A stretch of DNA of 64,000 nucleotides, taken from contig JAVDCA010000028.1 of NCBI GenBank assembly GCA_030848545.1, forward strand, positions 1 to 64,000, written 5' to 3'. Below, piece after piece: positions 49,313 through 60,309 of this stretch (position 1 is its first letter; each line of letters opens with the position of its first letter). Source of the DNA: Astrobacterium formosum (GTDB lineage: Bacteria > Pseudomonadota > Alphaproteobacteria > Rhizobiales > Xanthobacteraceae). Position numbers and translations under genes: made by a program. The notes under the pieces were generated by a model, which worked only from the letters and a program-made list of their open reading frames with translations, was not told the origin of the DNA and made no database searches.

Positions 49313-50091
49313 GCGCCGCCGGGAAACCGCTGCTGACGGCCGATAACATCTCCAAGCGCTACGGCCGTCAGGTCGGCTGCCGCGACGTCTCGCTCACGCT
49401 GCACGAAGGCGAGGTGCTGGCGGTCGTGGGCGAATCCGGCTCCGGCAAGACGACGCTGCTGAAGCTCCTGTCGCGCCAGCTCGCCATCGATTCCGGCCGG
49501 CTCAATTATCGCATGCGCGACGGAGCGGTGCGTGACCTCGCCACCATGGGCGACGCCGAGCACCGCTTCCTGTTCCGCACCGATTGGGGCTATGTGCACC
49601 AGGACGCCGCCCAGGGCCTGCGCATGAGCGTGTCGGCCGGCGCCAATGTGGGCGAACGCCTGATGGCGCTCGGCGCCCGGCACTACGGCACTATCCGCAC
49701 CACCGCCACCGACTGGCTCGAGCGCGTCGAAATCCCTGCCGTCCGCATCGACGACACGCCGGTCACCTATTCGGGCGGCATGCGCCAGCGCCTGCAGATC
49801 GCCCGCAATCTCGTCACCTCGCCCCGCCTCGTCTTCATGGACGAACCGACCGGTGGTCTCGACGTCACCGTGCAGGCGCGCCTGCTCGACCTGATCCGCG
49901 GCCTCGTCGCCGATCTCGGCCTCTCCGCCGTCATCGTCACCCACGACCTCGCCGTCGCACGCCTGTTGTCGCACCGGATCATGGTGATGAAGGACGGCGA
50001 GGTGATCGAAACCGGGCTGACCGACCAGGTGCTCGACGATCCGCGCGAGCCCTACACCCAGCTTCTGGCGTCCTCGATCCTGCCGGTGTGA
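49309..50091 (+). CDS. phnK: Carbon-phosphorus lyase complex ABC-type subunit PhnK
   Basis: A 260-residue ABC ATPase that binds the PhnGHIJ core rather than a membrane permease. Walker A VVGESGSGKTTLLKLL, signature YSGGMRQRLQIARNL, Walker B LVFMDEPTGGLD and EPYTQLLASSIL at the C-terminus, as in dipeptide-transporter ATPases. Overlaps the GNAT gene (ATGA). Confidence 0.95.
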   Translation: MSAAGKPLLTADNISKRYGRQVGCRDVSLTLHEGEVLAVVGESGSGKTTLLKLLSRQLAIDSGRLNYRMRDGAVRDLATMGDAEHRFLFRTDWGYVHQDAAQGLRMSVSAGANVGERLMALGARHYGTIRTTATDWLERVEIPAVRIDDTPVTYSGGMRQRLQIARNLVTSPRLVFMDEPTGGLDVTVQARLLDLIRGLVADLGLSAVIVTHDLAVARLLSHRIMVMKDGEVIETGLTDQVLDDPREPYTQLLASSILPV

Positions 50092-50097
50092 ACCAGA

Positions 50098-50781
50098 ATG
50101 AGCCAACCCATTCTCGAACTCGCTGACGTCTCCAAGACCTTCACGCTGCACCTGCAGGGTGGTCTGCGGCTGCCGGCCGTGAGCGATGTGACTTTCAGCG
50201 TCCATCCCGGCGAGTGCCTCGTACTGGCCGGCCCGTCCGGCGCCGGCAAGTCGTCGATCCTGAAGATGATCTACGGCAACTATCGCTGCGACAGCGGCCG
50301 CATCCTGGTGCGTCACGACGGCACGACGGTCGACGTTGCCCGAGCCGCGCCGCGCGAGATCCTGGCGCTACGCGCGTCGACGCTCGGCTATGTCAGCCAG
50401 TTCTTGCGCGCCATCCCGCGGGTTGCCGCCGTCGATGTGGTCGCCGGCGTCCAGGGCGAGATGCGAGACGCTGCCGTTACACTCCTGCGCCGGCTCAATG
50501 TATCTGATCGGCTGCACGCCGTACCACCGGCGACATTTTCGGGCGGCGAGCAGCAGCGCGTCAACATCGCCCGCGGCTTCCTGCCCGACCTGCCGGTCCT
50601 GTTGCTCGACGAGCCGACCGCTTCGCTCGATGCCAGGAACCGGGCCGTCGTCGTCGAACTCGTCGCCGAGAAGAAGCGCCGTGGCGTCGCCATCGTCGCC
50701 GTCGTCCACGACGACGAGGTGCGCGCGGCCATCGCCGATACCATCGTGGACATTCAACCCCTGACCAGCCGAGCGGCCTGA
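50098..50781 (+). CDS. phnL: Carbon-phosphorus lyase complex ABC-type subunit PhnL
   Basis: A 227-residue ABC ATPase, the second of the C-P lyase pair. Walker A LAGPSGAGKSSILKMIYG, Q-loop YVSQFLRAIPRV, signature FSGGEQQRVNIARGF and Walker B LLLDEPTASLD. The length and FTLHLQGGLRLPAV start are PhnL-specific. It begins 6 nt after the phnK stop. Confidence 0.95.
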   Translation: MSQPILELADVSKTFTLHLQGGLRLPAVSDVTFSVHPGECLVLAGPSGAGKSSILKMIYGNYRCDSGRILVRHDGTTVDVARAAPREILALRASTLGYVSQFLRAIPRVAAVDVVAGVQGEMRDAAVTLLRRLNVSDRLHAVPPATFSGGEQQRVNIARGFLPDLPVLLLDEPTASLDARNRAVVVELVAEKKRRGVAIVAVVHDDEVRAAIADTIVDIQPLTSRAA

Positions 50782-50783
50782 CC

Positions 50784-51935
50784 ATGCCCCCCGATTCCCT
50801 CGTTCTCGCCAATGCCCGTGTGGTTCTCGCCGATCGCGTCGTCGAACCCGGATGGGTCGTGGTTGAGGACGGCACCATCGCCGAGTTCGGCGAGGGTGCC
50901 GCGCCGGAGAAGGGCCTGGACCTCGCCGGCGACCTCGTCATCCCCGGCCTGGTCGAACTGCACACCGACAATCTCGAAGCCCACGTGGCGCCGCGGCCGG
51001 GCGTGCGCTGGGACACGCTCGCCTCGGTCATCGCCTACGACGCCCAGCTCGCCACCTGCGGCATCACCACGGTATTGGATTCGCTGCGCGTTTGGCGCGA
51101 GGAGGGCGACCAGGAGGTCGGCGGCGAAGCCGCCCACTTCGCCGACACGATCCACGATGCGCGCATGTCGGACCTTCTGCGTGCCGATCACTTCCTGCAC
51201 CTGCGCTGCGAGGTGCCGATGCCGTACGTGGTGAGCGAAGCCGAGAGCCTGATCGGCCGGCCGGAAGTGCGGCTCGTCTCGCTGATGGACCACACGCCCG
51301 GCCAGCGCCAGTTCCGCGACGAGAAGAAGCTGCGCGAATACTATCTTGGCAAGTCCCGTGCCGCCACGGAGGCGGAGCTCGACGCCATGTTCGAGACCCG
51401 CCGCCGGCATTCCGAGCTGCACGGCGAACAGAACTATCGCGATCTCGTCGCCCTCGCGCAGCGCCACCGGCGGCCGCTGGCGAGCCACGACGACACCTCC
51501 GAGGAGCATGCCGAGCAAGCCGTGCGGGACGGCGTCGCCATCGCGGAATTTCCCACCACCATGGAGGCGGCGCGACGCCTGCACGCCGCCGGCGTCAAGG
51601 TGATGATGGGGGCACCCAACCTGGTGCGCGGCGCCTCCCACTCCGGCAATGTGGCGAGCGCCGAATTGGCGCGGGCGGGCATTCTCGACGTCATGTCGTC
51701 CGACTATGTGCCGGCGAGCCTGCTGATCGCGGCCTTCACGCTGGCGCAGCGCTTTCCCGCCATCTCCCTGCCCGGCGCGGTCGCGACCGTCACCAAGACG
51801 CCGGCGGAAGCCGTCGGTCTCGGCGATCGCGGCGAGATCGCCGTCGGCAAGCGGGGCGATCTGGTGCGCGTGCGCATGAACCGTGACATGCCGGTCGCCG
51901 TCACGGTCTGGCGCCAGGGACGGCGGGTGGCATGA
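50784..51935 (+). CDS. phnM: Alpha-D-ribose 1-methylphosphonate 5-triphosphate diphosphatase PhnM
   Basis: Amidohydrolase-fold enzyme that removes pyrophosphate from the triphosphoribosyl phosphonate before C-P cleavage. The 383 residues include the metal motif GLVELHTDNLEAHV, WDTLASVIAYDAQLA, LVSLMDHTPGQRQFRD, LASHDDTSEEHAEQA and GAPNLVRGASHSGNV. Its stop overlaps phnN (ATGA). Confidence 0.96.
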   Translation: MPPDSLVLANARVVLADRVVEPGWVVVEDGTIAEFGEGAAPEKGLDLAGDLVIPGLVELHTDNLEAHVAPRPGVRWDTLASVIAYDAQLATCGITTVLDSLRVWREEGDQEVGGEAAHFADTIHDARMSDLLRADHFLHLRCEVPMPYVVSEAESLIGRPEVRLVSLMDHTPGQRQFRDEKKLREYYLGKSRAATEAELDAMFETRRRHSELHGEQNYRDLVALAQRHRRPLASHDDTSEEHAEQAVRDGVAIAEFPTTMEAARRLHAAGVKVMMGAPNLVRGASHSGNVASAELARAGILDVMSSDYVPASLLIAAFTLAQRFPAISLPGAVATVTKTPAEAVGLGDRGEIAVGKRGDLVRVRMNRDMPVAVTVWRQGRRVA

Positions 51936-52492
51936 GCGGCGGCGACGATTCGTCTTCCGGCACGCTCGTCCTGGTGGTCGGGCCGAGCGGCGCCGGCAAG
52001 GACACACTGATCGCCATCGCGCGCGACCTGGTCGGGACAAACGAACGGGTGAGCTTCCCGCGCCGTATCGTCACGCGCGAATCCTCCGCGGCGGAGATCC
52101 ACGACACCATGGCGGCGGACGAATTCGACGACGCCGTCAGGCACGGCGCCTTCGCGTTCTGGTGGCCGGCGCACGGATTGAAGTATGGCCTTCCATCGGC
52201 CATCGACGACGACCTGCGGCGCGGCGTCACCGTGGTGTGCAACGTCTCCCGCGCCGTCGTCGGACGGCTGCGGCAGACCTATGCGGATTGCAAGGTCGTG
52301 CTCGTCGACGCTCCCCGGGATGTCCGCGCAGCGCGGCTCGCGGCTCGCGGACGCCGCGCCGACGGCGACGCCAGAGCGCGCCTGGATCGCCTCGGCGAGG
52401 CATTCGTACCCGACTTGGTCATCATGAATGTGGGCGATCCGGGCGAAGGCGGGCGCGCGCTCGCAGACGCCATACTGGCGGAGGCCAGTTGA
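51932..52492 (+). CDS. phnN: Ribose 1,5-bisphosphate phosphokinase PhnN
   Basis: Makes PRPP from ribose 1,5-bisphosphate, the end product of C-P lyase action. The 186-residue guanylate-kinase-like protein has the P-loop VVGPSGAGKDTLIAIARD (about 15-32), FPRRIVTRESSAAEIHDTM and FAFWWPAHGLKYGLP. Last gene of the rightward phn operon, followed by a palindromic repeat. Confidence 0.95.
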   Translation: MSGGDDSSSGTLVLVVGPSGAGKDTLIAIARDLVGTNERVSFPRRIVTRESSAAEIHDTMAADEFDDAVRHGAFAFWWPAHGLKYGLPSAIDDDLRRGVTVVCNVSRAVVGRLRQTYADCKVVLVDAPRDVRAARLAARGRRADGDARARLDRLGEAFVPDLVIMNVGDPGEGGRALADAILAEAS

Positions 52493-52540
52493 TCGAGCGC
52501 ATCGCAAGAAGCGTTCTGTTCTCGAATCTTATGCCCCCTC

Positions 52541-52630
52541 GTGTGGCCACTGGATTGCTTCGCTTCGCTCGCAATGACGGCGCCGTCATTGCGAGGAGCC
52601 GAAGGCGACGAAGCAATCCAGGGGCCACAC
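52541..52630. repeat. GTCATTGCGAG-type nested inverted repeat after phnN
   Basis: GTGTGGCC...CTGGATTGCTTCG (52541-52562) is mirrored by CGAAGCAATCCAG...GGCCACAC (ending 52630), around GCTCGCAATGACGGC/GCCGTCATTGCGAG. It separates the converging phnN and iclR-type genes and could terminate both. Confidence 0.8.
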
Positions 52631-52664
52631 GGCGGGGCGATTCCGGCGCCGAGAGCCTCGCAGG

Positions 52665-53510
52665 CTACCGCTCCCCGCCCGCCGGCCGACCCAACCGCTC
52701 TTCGATACGGCGTGCGGACGTTTTCACCGCCCCGACCAGATCGGGCTCGGGCTGGGTCACCTTGAACTCGGGAACCACGATCGAGATGGTGGCAAGACAG
52801 GTGCCGCGACGATCGCGGATCGGTGCCGCGATGCAGGCAACCGAATAGTCGGATTCGCCGGCCTGGATCGACAAGCCTTCGGCGAAGCAGCGCCGCGACG
52901 TCTCTGCCAGGACCACCTCATCGGTTTCGGCCCGGCCAGTCGGCGAAGACTTGGCCGAGGCGCGAAAGAGGGCCAGCCGCTCGGCTTCCGGCAGGTGACC
53001 GGCGAGGAGACGGCCGGACGCGGTCCAGTTGAGCGGCACGCGGGTGCCGACCCGCGACGTCACCTGGAAATGGCCGGAGCCTTCGGCCATCGCCAGCACC
53101 ACCATGTGGTGGCCATCACGGCCGCAGATCTGCACGGTCTCGCCGACCGCGCGCGACAATTCGTGCATCTCGTGGGTGGCGATGGTTAGCAGGTCGAGAT
53201 TGCGCGCATAGCTCAGGCCATAGTGATAGAGGCGCGAACCGAGCCAGACATTACCCTCGCCGGTGCGGTCCAGCATGCCTTTTTCGACCAGATCGTCCAC
53301 CAGGGCGTAGACGGTCGACAAGGGCGCGCCGACCGCCTTGGCGAGTTCGTAAGCGGTGGCCGGGACCTCGGTGGTCTGGAGATGATCGAGGATCTGCAAG
53401 ACGCGATCGATGCCGCTGACCCGCGCGCGCCGCGCCTCGGGCGCCGGCGCCTCGACCGCAGACACCGCGGCGGCAGGGCTGGATTGCACATTCGGCCGCG
53501 TCAACGCCAT
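52665..53510 (-). CDS. IclR-family transcriptional regulator
   Basis: A ~281-residue regulator with an N-terminal winged helix-turn-helix (GIDRVLQILDHLQTTEVPAT; YELAKAVGAPLSTVYALVDD) and the IclR effector domain (LGSRLYHYGLSYARNLDLL; LNWTASGRLLAGHLPEAERL; SIQAGESDYSVACIAAPI). Last gene of the leftward transporter/catabolic operon, so it probably controls it and itself. The ATG at 53510 is chosen; a TTG at 53519 overlapping the previous stop as TTGA is equally possible. Confidence 0.9.
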   Translation of the reverse strand: MALTRPNVQSSPAAAVSAVEAPAPEARRARVSGIDRVLQILDHLQTTEVPATAYELAKAVGAPLSTVYALVDDLVEKGMLDRTGEGNVWLGSRLYHYGLSYARNLDLLTIATHEMHELSRAVGETVQICGRDGHHMVVLAMAEGSGHFQVTSRVGTRVPLNWTASGRLLAGHLPEAERLALFRASAKSSPTGRAETDEVVLAETSRRCFAEGLSIQAGESDYSVACIAAPIRDRRGTCLATISIVVPEFKVTQPEPDLVGAVKTSARRIEERLGRPAGGER

Positions 53511-53515
53511 TTCGA

Positions 53516-54715
53516 TCAATCCGGCCAGTTCAGGATCGCGGCTTCCTGCCGCATCTTCCGCGCCGCGAAATCACTGACAAGAGGCTCGTTGCGCTGTTGC
53601 GCCTCGTCGAGGATTTCGGCGAGACGGCGCCCGACGATGAATTCCTGGCCGGGATGCAGGTTGCAAGGATCGAGATAGAAATAGCCCAGTTCGGCCTCGT
53701 GGTCACGGGCGATCACCGGCGGATCGCCGGCGGCGAGCGCATCCACGAGGTCCCAGGCGGCGAGCCGCGCCTCGTCCGGGACGACGACGACACGCAACCG
53801 ATCGAGCGGATTATAGGTCGGGTCGGCTTCGATGTCGGCGTAAATACCGGGGCGGCCGGCGAGGACGGAGAGCCAATGATCGAGGGCGTCGCGTTCGCGC
53901 CGGCGCACGGCGACGTGGTCCCGCTGCTCCCACGCCTCAAGTGCCGCAACGGCACCGATCAGCGTCTCTTTACCGGCCTTCATGCCGCGGCCGATGCCGC
54001 GGTTCTGCAGATAGGTGGCGCGCACCAAGTCCTTGCGGCCGGCGACGAGCCCGCCCGTCGGACCGCCGAGGAATTTGTGCGCCGAGTAAATGGCGATGTC
54101 GGCGCCGGCGGCGAGGAATCCGGTGAGATCGTATTCGGAAGCCGCGTCGACGATCACCGGCACGCCGCGCCCGTGGGCGATGCCGATGAAGGTCGACAGT
54201 GGCACCATGCCGTAGCGGGCCACGTGATGGGAGACCACGTAGAGGGCGGCGGCGGTGTTCTCCGTGATGGCGCCGGCGACCTGGTAGCCGGAGGCCGAGG
54301 TCGCCTGGCCGACCGGCACGACGCGGGCGCCGGCGAGACGCACGGCCTGCTCGACCGGGGCGCCGTAGTCGACCATGTGGCCGGCCAGGAGGACGACCTC
54401 GTCCTTGAGACCGGTCGCGTCGGGCAGCCGCTCGATGGCGGCGAGGTCGGGGCCGGTCATGGTGGCGGCGACGGTGAGCGTGATGCCGGCGGAGCACGAC
54501 GCGGTGACGAATCCGGCCTCGGCCCCGGTGGCGCGGGCGACCGCACGGCTCGCCAGCCGGTGCAGATCGCCCATCTCGACGAACTGGGGCAGGAGTTCGC
54601 CCATGGCGGTGATCGCGTCGGGCACCACGATGGAGGCGCCGAGCGACGTCATGGTGCCGGAGGCGTTGATGACCGGACGCAAACCGAGCGCCGGACGGGG
54701 ATCGGAGGCGGTCAT
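53516..54715 (-). CDS. SelA-like PLP enzyme (D-glucosaminate-6-phosphate ammonia-lyase-like)
   Basis: A 399-residue PLP fold-type I protein of the SelA/DgaE group. It has [19 protein letters not shown] at the N-terminus, [20 protein letters not shown] for cofactor phosphate binding, [11 protein letters not shown] with the PLP Asp region, and the Schiff-base Lys in [18 protein letters not shown] near 220. Known relatives eliminate ammonia from D-glucosaminate-6-phosphate; others pair with cog3964 amidohydrolases, as here. An ammonia-lyase role fits the RidA gene 10 nt upstream, since RidA hydrolyses enamine/imine products. Exact substrate unknown. Confidence 0.85.
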   Translation of the reverse strand: MTASDPRPALGLRPVINASGTMTSLGASIVVPDAITAMGELLPQFVEMGDLHRLASRAVARATGAEAGFVTASCSAGITLTVAATMTGPDLAAIERLPDATGLKDEVVLLAGHMVDYGAPVEQAVRLAGARVVPVGQATSASGYQVAGAITENTAAALYVVSHHVARYGMVPLSTFIGIAHGRGVPVIVDAASEYDLTGFLAAGADIAIYSAHKFLGGPTGGLVAGRKDLVRATYLQNRGIGRGMKAGKETLIGAVAALEAWEQRDHVAVRRRERDALDHWLSVLAGRPGIYADIEADPTYNPLDRLRVVVVPDEARLAAWDLVDALAAGDPPVIARDHEAELGYFYLDPCNLHPGQEFIVGRRLAEILDEAQQRNEPLVSDFAARKMRQEAAILNWPD

Positions 54716-54725
54716 GGGAATTGTC

Positions 54726-55208
54726 CTATGCTTCGTCGACGGCGAAGATGGCTTCGATCTCGACGGTGATTCCATTCGGCAGCGAGCCCATGCCCACTGC
54801 CGAGCGGGCGTGGCGGCCGGCGTCGCCGAACACAGAGACGAACAGGTTCGAGCAGCCGTCGATGACCTTGGGGTGGTCGCCGAACTCCGGCACGGCATTG
54901 ACCATGCCGAGGACTTTGATGACGCGCCGCACCCGGCCGAGGTCGCCCAGCGCCGCCTTGAGCACGGCGAGGAGATTGAGGCCGGTCAGCTCGGCATGGG
55001 CTCGTGCCTCATCGAGGCTCGTATCGCCGCCGACCTTGCCGATCTTGAGCGCACCCGAATGGTCGCGCGGCCCTTGACCCGACACGAACAGGAGCGAGCC
55101 CTCGCGGACATGGGTCACGTAATCGGCGACCGGACGCGGAGCGGGGGGAAGCGTGAGACCGAGGGCGGCGAGGCGCTGCTCGGGCGTGGACGGGGTGGCA
55201 ATGGACAT
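54726..55208 (-). CDS. RidA/YjgF-family enamine/imine deaminase
   Basis: A 160-residue protein of the longer RidA subgroup: [58 protein letters not shown], and the C-terminal [20 protein letters not shown] with the substrate-binding Arg. RidA proteins speed release of ammonia from reactive enamines formed by PLP lyases. CCGGAG precedes the ATG. Its place next to the SelA-like gene suggests a joint reaction sequence. Confidence 0.9.
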   Translation of the reverse strand: MSIATPSTPEQRLAALGLTLPPAPRPVADYVTHVREGSLLFVSGQGPRDHSGALKIGKVGGDTSLDEARAHAELTGLNLLAVLKAALGDLGRVRRVIKVLGMVNAVPEFGDHPKVIDGCSNLFVSVFGDAGRHARSAVGMGSLPNGITVEIEAIFAVDEA

Positions 55209-55222
55209 GGGGGAACTCCGGC

Positions 55223-57272
<2,050 letters not shown>

Positions 57273-57285
<13 letters not shown>

Positions 57286-58502
57286 CCGCAGTTCGGGCAG
57301 GCCGCGCGACCTGCCGGCTCCGCCGGGCGCTGGTGCCGGCTGGCGGCGACGGCTGTGGCCCCGATGATGGCGCGGCGCGGCTCGAAGATGCGGTCGAGGA
57401 CGGCCGCATAGCCTTTGGAGTCCTTGACGTTCACCTTGGCGTCGACGACGTCGAACAGGGTGAAGTCGGCGCGTGCACCGGGCTTGAGGAAACCGTCGCT
57501 CGGCCTGCCGATCACGGCGCGCGGACGGATGGTCGAAGCCTCCACCACCTCGGCGAGCGGCATGCCGAGCGCCATGAGTTTCGACATGGTGGTGGCAAGA
57601 TCGCCGACGGCGCCGTCGAGGGACCAGCCATGCAGGTCGGTAGAGATCGTATGCGGCTTGAGGCCGCGCTTGATGGCGACTTCGGCGACCTCGAAGGAGA
57701 ACGAGGCGCCGCCATGGCCGACGTCGAGCACGACGCCGCGGGCGGCCGCCGCTTCGACCTTGCGATAGAGCGTCTCATCCTCGAGGATCGAGCCGCCGAT
57801 CTTGCCGTTGAAGCAATGGGTGACGATGTCGCCCGGTTCGAGCATGTCGATGACGTCGTCGTAGGTGGGCGGCGGCTCGCCCACATGCACCATCAGCGGA
57901 ATCTTGAGAACCCGCGACATCTTCTTGGCGATGTGCAGCGGCTCCAGCCCCCACGAGCCGAGGATGACGCCGCTCGCCCGCAGCTTGAGGCCGATGATAC
58001 GGTCGCGATTGGCCTCGACCACGGTGGCGATACGATCCACATCGATGAAACGCATGTCGATGAGTTCGCTGATGCGGTTGCAAGCGACGAGGCCGATGGA
58101 GCCGATATTGAGAAAGGCGTAGATGGTCTCCAGCGCCGGTTCGATCACGTATTCGCGCAAGCCGTGGAAGTTGGCCTCGCCGGCGGAACCGGCATCGACC
58201 AGCGTGGTGACGCCGCGCGGAGCGCCGCATTGGGTTGGCCGCAACGAAAAGTCGGAGCCGCCGTACCAGATATGCGTGTGCAGGTCGGTCCAGCCCGGAG
58301 ACAGATAGCTTCCGGCCGCCTCGATGACGCGCGTTCCCGCCGGCAGGCCATCGCCGACCTGCGGCGCGGCGGCAATGACCTTTCCGTCGCCGTCGACCAG
58401 CACGTCGAGATGGGACGGCGCGCCGGCGAGATCCGTGAAGGCGAGCGGCGTTGCGCCGCGGATGAGCAGCGGCCCAGTGGCGCGGTCGAAGAGATCGTTC
58501 AT
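57273..58502 (-). CDS. cog3964 amidohydrolase (deacetylase-type metallohydrolase)
   Basis: A 409-residue amidohydrolase-superfamily enzyme. The metal site is complete: HxH in SPGWTDLHTHIWYGG (about 72-74), the carboxylated Lys in RIIGLKLRASG, His in LMVHVGEPPP and HCFNGKIGG, and the catalytic Asp in TISTDLHGWSLDG. These residues and the layout match cog3964 proteins once annotated as dihydroorotases; characterised members deacetylate alpha-acetoxy carboxylates such as acetyl-(R)-mandelate. The C-terminus carries an extra CPNCGW segment, overlapping the OppD-like start. It probably deacylates the imported compound; the true substrate is unknown. Confidence 0.88.
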
Positions 58503-59365
58503 CAGGTTGTCCTCGACAGACGGGGATCGAGCAGGTCGCGCAAGGCATCGCCGAGAAGCTGCAGCGACATCACCGAGAGGATGATGGCGACGCCGGGAAA
58601 CCACATGATCCAGCCCGCCTGGTCCATGAACTGGCGCCCCATGGCGATCATGGTACCCCAGGTCGGGATGTCGGGCGACACGCCGACCCCCAGGAAGGAC
58701 AGGCCGGCCTCGGCCAGGATCGCGTTGGCGAAGATGAAGCTGCCCTGCACCATCACGGGCGAGGCGAGGTTGCGCAGCACGTGGCGGACCAGGATCACCG
58801 GTGTCGGCACGCCGAGCGCACGGGCCGCCTCCACATAGGCGAGTTCGCGGATGACCAGCGTCGAGGCGCGCACCACGCGGGCGACGCGCGGCGCATAGAC
58901 GATGCCCAACGCCAGCACCACGTTGACGGCGCTCGGACCCAGCGCGGCGACCAGCGCGATGGCGAGCAAGATGTCCGGGAACGCCATCATGGCGTCGATC
59001 AGCCGCGACAGCGGCGGATCGAGGCGGCGGAAATAGCCGGCGAACAAGCCGAGCGTGACGCCGATCAGCGCCGACACGACCACCACGGTGCCGCCGACGG
59101 CGAGCGAAATGCGACCCGCATGGATGGTGCGGGACAGGACGTCGCGGCCGAACTCGTCGGTACCGAACAGGTGGAGGAGCGACGGTCCTTGCAGGCGCGA
59201 GCGGATGGAGAGTTGCCCGGGCGGATAGGGCATCACCTGGCTGGCGAAGATCGCCAGGGCCACGATGACCACCAGGACCACGAGCCCGGCAACCGCAGGA
59301 GGCCGTCTCAGCAGGCCGGCGAGAATGCCGCGCTCGGCGTCCATCGATGTCGACGTCGCCGCCAT
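58502..59365 (-). CDS. Peptide-type ABC transporter permease (DppC/OppC-like)
   Basis: A 287-residue inner-membrane permease with an N-terminal helix, LFGTDEFGRDVLSRTIHAGR, the EAA loop YVEAARALGVPTPVILVRHV, and AEAGLSFLGVGVSPDIPTWG, all DppC-like. Its stop overlaps the amidohydrolase start by 1 base (TGATG); its start overlaps the stop of the upstream permease gene (59365). Confidence 0.94.
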   Translation of the reverse strand: MAATSTSMDAERGILAGLLRRPPAVAGLVVLVVIVALAIFASQVMPYPPGQLSIRSRLQGPSLLHLFGTDEFGRDVLSRTIHAGRISLAVGGTVVVVSALIGVTLGLFAGYFRRLDPPLSRLIDAMMAFPDILLAIALVAALGPSAVNVVLALGIVYAPRVARVVRASTLVIRELAYVEAARALGVPTPVILVRHVLRNLASPVMVQGSFIFANAILAEAGLSFLGVGVSPDIPTWGTMIAMGRQFMDQAGWIMWFPGVAIILSVMSLQLLGDALRDLLDPRLSRTT

Positions 59366-60306
59366 CAGTACCTCACGCGCGGGTCGACCGCGAGATAGAG
59401 CATGTCGATGACGAAGTTGATGATCACGTAGAGGCCCGCGATCACCAGGAGTGCCCCCTGGATGACCGGATAGTCGCGCCGCAGCACCGCCGAGACGATC
59501 AGTGAGCCGACGCCCGGCAGGCCGAACACCGTTTCGGTGACGATGGCACCGGAGACGAGCAGCGCCGCCGTGAGCCCGATCACCGTCAGGATCGGGATGA
59601 GGGCGTTCTTGAAGGCGTGGCCGAGGACGACCTGCCATTCGCTCATGCCCTTGGCGCGCGCGGTGCGCACGAAATCGTCGCCGAGGACGTCGAGCATGCT
59701 CGCCCGGGTGAAACGGGCGATCAGCGCCGAAGAGACGATGCCGAGGGCGACCGCCGGCAGCACGAGGTGGTGCAGGCGCGTGCCGAGACCGGCGCCCGGA
59801 CCGCCGTAGCCCGACGGATCGAACCAGCCGAGTTTGACCGCGAAGACCTGCATCAGCACGAGGCCGAGCCAGAAGCTCGGCACCGAAGCGGCGAACATGG
59901 CGAGCGTCGTGGTCGCCTGGTCGAACAGCGAGCCGCGCCAATAGGCCGACAGGATACCGACCGGCAGCGCGATCGTGCAGGCGATCAGCAGCGAAAACAG
60001 GGTGAGAAAGAAGGTCGGCTCCGCCCGCGCCAGCAAGGCCGCGCCAACCGGCTGGCCAAGAAAGATCGACTGGCCGAGATCGCCGGAGAGAAGGCCGCCC
60101 ACATAGCGCAGATACTGGACCGCGAGAGACTGGTCGAGGCCGAGCCGGACGCGCAGATCGGCGACGTCCTGCGGGGTCGCGTCCGGTCCGAGCATCATCG
60201 CGGCCGGATCGCCGGGCGCGATGCGCACGATGACGAAGACGATGGTCACGACGAGCGCCATGACCACCGTCATCTCGATCAGCCGTCGGATGAGCGGCTT
60301 GAGCAC
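59365..60306 (-). CDS. Peptide-type ABC transporter permease (DppB/OppB-like)
   Basis: A 313-residue inner-membrane permease: FVIVRIAPGDPAAMMLGPDA, GDLGQSIFLGQPVGAALLAR, the EAA loop DFVRTARAKGMSEWQVVLGH, and GLPGVGSLIVSAVLRRDYPV, as in DppB. GTG start at 60306, 3 nt after the binding-protein stop. Confidence 0.93.
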   Translation of the reverse strand: MLKPLIRRLIEMTVVMALVVTIVFVIVRIAPGDPAAMMLGPDATPQDVADLRVRLGLDQSLAVQYLRYVGGLLSGDLGQSIFLGQPVGAALLARAEPTFFLTLFSLLIACTIALPVGILSAYWRGSLFDQATTTLAMFAASVPSFWLGLVLMQVFAVKLGWFDPSGYGGPGAGLGTRLHHLVLPAVALGIVSSALIARFTRASMLDVLGDDFVRTARAKGMSEWQVVLGHAFKNALIPILTVIGLTAALLVSGAIVTETVFGLPGVGSLIVSAVLRRDYPVIQGALLVIAGLYVIINFVIDMLYLAVDPRVRY

Positions 60307-60309
60307 CGC

